Assembly (NCBI GenBank): GCA_017163975.1 | Contig: JAFFSR010000220.1 | Coordinates: forward strand, 10,682,001 to 10,746,000 | Origin: Anastatus disparis | Taxonomy: Eukaryota > Arthropoda > Insecta > Hymenoptera > Eupelmidae | DNA length: 64,000 bases | Reading direction: 5' to 3' | Part shown: positions 61,516 through 64,000 of the stretch, piece by piece | How the letters are laid out: every line of letters begins with the position of its first letter | Numbering within the stretch: position 1 is the stretch's first letter | Translations under genes and position numbers: made by a program | The notes under the pieces: generated by a model | The model's input: only the letters and a program-made list of their open reading frames with translations | Told to the model about the DNA's origin: nothing | The model's database searches: none

Positions 61516-63830
61516 AAAATTAAGAAGAAATTTATAAATAATTTATTATTTCTCATTATTATTTAGAAGAAATCCTCAAGTCCCACTTCCATAAATTTCA
61601 TTCCAAATCATAAAGAAAAAGAAAAGATGAACAGTACACGAGACAACAAATTCAACAACAACAGTCATGCGATAACAAAACCTCGTAAAAAACATCAGAA
61701 AATATGCACGTAAACATAATACACTCCCAAATCGCTCTCCGTGTGCGTGAATTATAAACTTGAAAATTCTGCGAATCACCCACCCACTCATTTTTTCTTT
61801 CTCTATTCAAATTTCCCCGCCTGAAAAAAAAAAAGGAAAACGGGGTTAATTGACTACATAATTTTTTATTTTCTTTCCACCAGCTCTAATCGGAACATAA
61901 ACCTATAAAAAGAAAGATTAAATAAATAAAGGCCTCAAAATTGAATCTCGAAATAGTCAATGAAATATAAAATGTAACTCGGCTGTCGATCGTCGCTATC
62001 CTTCTTTTTTTATACATATATTTCGCATGCAAAGTGATAAAAGCAAAAAAAAAAGACAAGAGAAATAAGAGAGTACGAAATTTCTTAGGAGTGTTACTTT
62101 TTGCGTCACTGCCCATCTGTATTAACCTACGTCACGGCACATATAAAACGCAAAAGAAGAAAAAGGTTAACGAACCTTTTCAGATCCAAGTGGTGTATAC
62201 GTTATTTTAGAAACTGGACTGCCGCTCTTTTTTTATTCTCTTCTCTTTCTTATTCACTTTTGTTGCTCGTTTCTTAGCTTTGGTGTTCTGTTACTTGGCG
62301 ATATATATCGAACTAAAATGTGAGAAATGAGAAAAAACGAGAAGGAGAATAAAAGTAGAAAAACGGATGAAATTAAGTGAAAATAAATAAAGTTTTGCTT
62401 TTTCTTAAGTAAAGAGTTCACTTTTAATGATCAAAGGAGATAAAAAGTACTTTATGAATAAATTAAAAAAAGGGGGAAACGTACGTATAAAATAGAGCCG
62501 ATTAAATTCTTTGTACGTCGAATGATTTTTATTCTTAGTTCTTAATATTAATTCTCGTTTTAACTTTGTGATTTGATTGCGAGAATCTTGCAGTCACGTG
62601 TAGAACAAATGAGTTTAACCAAAAGATAATGTTTTTACAAGAAATTCAAGAAGAAAAACTTTTTATTTACTTCGAGTAATTTCTTAAATTTTTACCATGG
62701 CAATCAAGTTATATTTTGTATTCTTTTCTTATCGAAATGAAAATGCCTTATTATTTGAAATTAACGCTTATTACTGAACTAATAAAATTATCTTTACTCC
62801 TCGTGAAAGTAAAACTCTTTAATATATTCTTCGTGATACGTAATTATATATAAATGACATTAAGAAAAAAAAGGAACTTTAATAATCTGTCATACCACAA
62901 AAATTCATAAGATTAAATTGAATTTTTTTAATATTCTTCAAAATTATTACCGATTAAAAATAAAAGAAGGTAAAACCATAAAATTAAAAATGCCTTTTTT
63001 TCACCTTAAATGTTAATACGGGTATATTAGCTTTAAGTTAATGTTGAAAATTAACATTGAGGAAAATTAAGAAGTTACTTTAATTAAGAAAGTTAATTTA
63101 CATAGAAACGATGTGCTATCGAAAAATATAACGTTAACACTTGTTTTAAATGACTTTTTAAATAACGTGTTATATAAAACGACATCAATTTTACTCTAAC
63201 TTCATAAATATTTAATAAAAATAATTTATAATATATACTTAAATTTAACTACATCACAAAAATAAGTGTGAAACAATAAATTTCGCTTTCGTCGCTTTTA
63301 TTTTCCTTCACAATTTTAAATTAAAGAAAAAAATTTGATTTTTTTTTAAACGAACGTAAAAAATATCTTTAAAGTCGTAAAAATCGGCGTCGACTAGCAC
63401 ATCACGTTTTTCTAACCGAATATCGCTTTCTCTCGGCGTTGTAATTTCAGTATTATAAGCGAACGGTTTTTTTAAAGAAAAAAAAAAGAAGTCAGGTCAA
63501 ACGATTTCCAAGCGCAAGGGAAATTCGTGACTCGAGTGGCTTAAAAGGCCTCAGTTTAAAAAGGTATTTTACATAATTAGAGATGCACGCGCTCGATTGG
63601 AAAACCTGCTGACCGATTTTTTTTTTTTTCATTCTTCTCAAAGAGAAAGAAAGATAAAGAATAAAAAAAAATTACTTAAGATGGGGAGAATTACCTTTCG
63701 GTTGGCTAATTACTTTACCACCTACTATACGTAATCTTAAGGCTTTGGCATCAAATTACTAGTTATTAAAATAGCATAAACTCGTTCCAGTTATTATTTT
63801 TTTTTCCCTTTTCAAGTATACAATAAACAA

Positions 63831-64000
63831 TTTTTTTTTTTTAATTTTATTTAACGTCGCTGTATTTCAGCTATCATTCCGATGCTGATTAGCGGCAAAG
63901 GTCGTTAGTGTGTTTGTGAACAAAACACATGTAATATACAGTGGTGCTTGTATCATTCAGCCGAGAGCGGGATTCGAACTCGAGTTCTCGGGATTATGAA
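63831..64000 (-). repeat. tRNA-derived SINE, copy 13, cut by the window end
   Basis: T-run, TTTAACGTCGCTGTATTTC, body and the start of the head (GAGAGCGGGATTCGAACTCG). It runs off the right edge. Confidence 0.9.

Larger units (their letters stand above)
56793..63830. other. Non-coding AT-rich DNA containing ratchet candidate 2
   Basis: Contains the open stretch at 57,869, the hairpin at 58,264, the motif island at 60,800, the splice-type junction at 61,352 and the palindrome at 61,481. Otherwise featureless. Confidence 0.55.

Overview
The window is strongly AT-rich eukaryotic DNA, roughly three quarters A+T by eye, with long poly-A/poly-T and purine or pyrimidine runs, a dispersed tRNA-derived SINE, small TA-flanked inverted-repeat elements and almost no open coding sequence. 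This suggests an insect genome. The one intact gene is an ankyrin-repeat protein whose C-terminal tail resembles the ankyrin/PRANC-like families that are expanded in parasitoid Hymenoptera, so a wasp is the best guess. That guess is inference from family style, not proof.

Layout. 1-30 kb: apparently non-coding DNA with SINE copies at about 2.8, 5.2, 12.0, 18.6, 28.2 and 29.2 kb, inverted-repeat elements at 11.23 and 22.09 kb, and a very good candidate recursive-splice (ratchet) site on the + strand at 15,362. 30-33 kb: a minus-strand ankyrin gene (31,141-32,247), with a short relic of a second copy's 3' end about 0.7 kb beyond its own 3' end. Upstream of the gene lies a repeated block (32,451-32,978) that contains a 260-bp TA-flanked MITE. 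33-43 kb: non-coding, with a SINE at 35.9 kb. 43.0-45.7 kb: an inverted, internally deleted second copy of the ankyrin locus (MITE block fused to the last 36 codons and stop of the gene), then a hAT-like transposon end, then a MATH-BTB (speckle-type POZ-like) pseudogene with several frameshifts and stops. 46-64 kb: non-coding DNA with SINE copies at 46.5, 49.6, 53.5, 55.1, 56.7 and 63.8 kb and a second candidate ratchet site at 61,352.

How it fits together. Two AG|GT ratchet-type sites on the + strand, 46 kb apart with no convincing exon between them, fit the interior of a very long + strand intron. The ankyrin gene on the opposite strand would then be nested in it. The nested island is a small birth-and-death neighbourhood of two families that commonly act as ubiquitin-ligase substrate adaptors: ankyrin with an F-box/PRANC-like tail, and MATH-BTB. 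It holds one live member and three dead ones. Duplication, inversion, deletion and MITE insertion can all be read from the sequence. No rRNA, CRISPR, operon or viral genome structure was seen.
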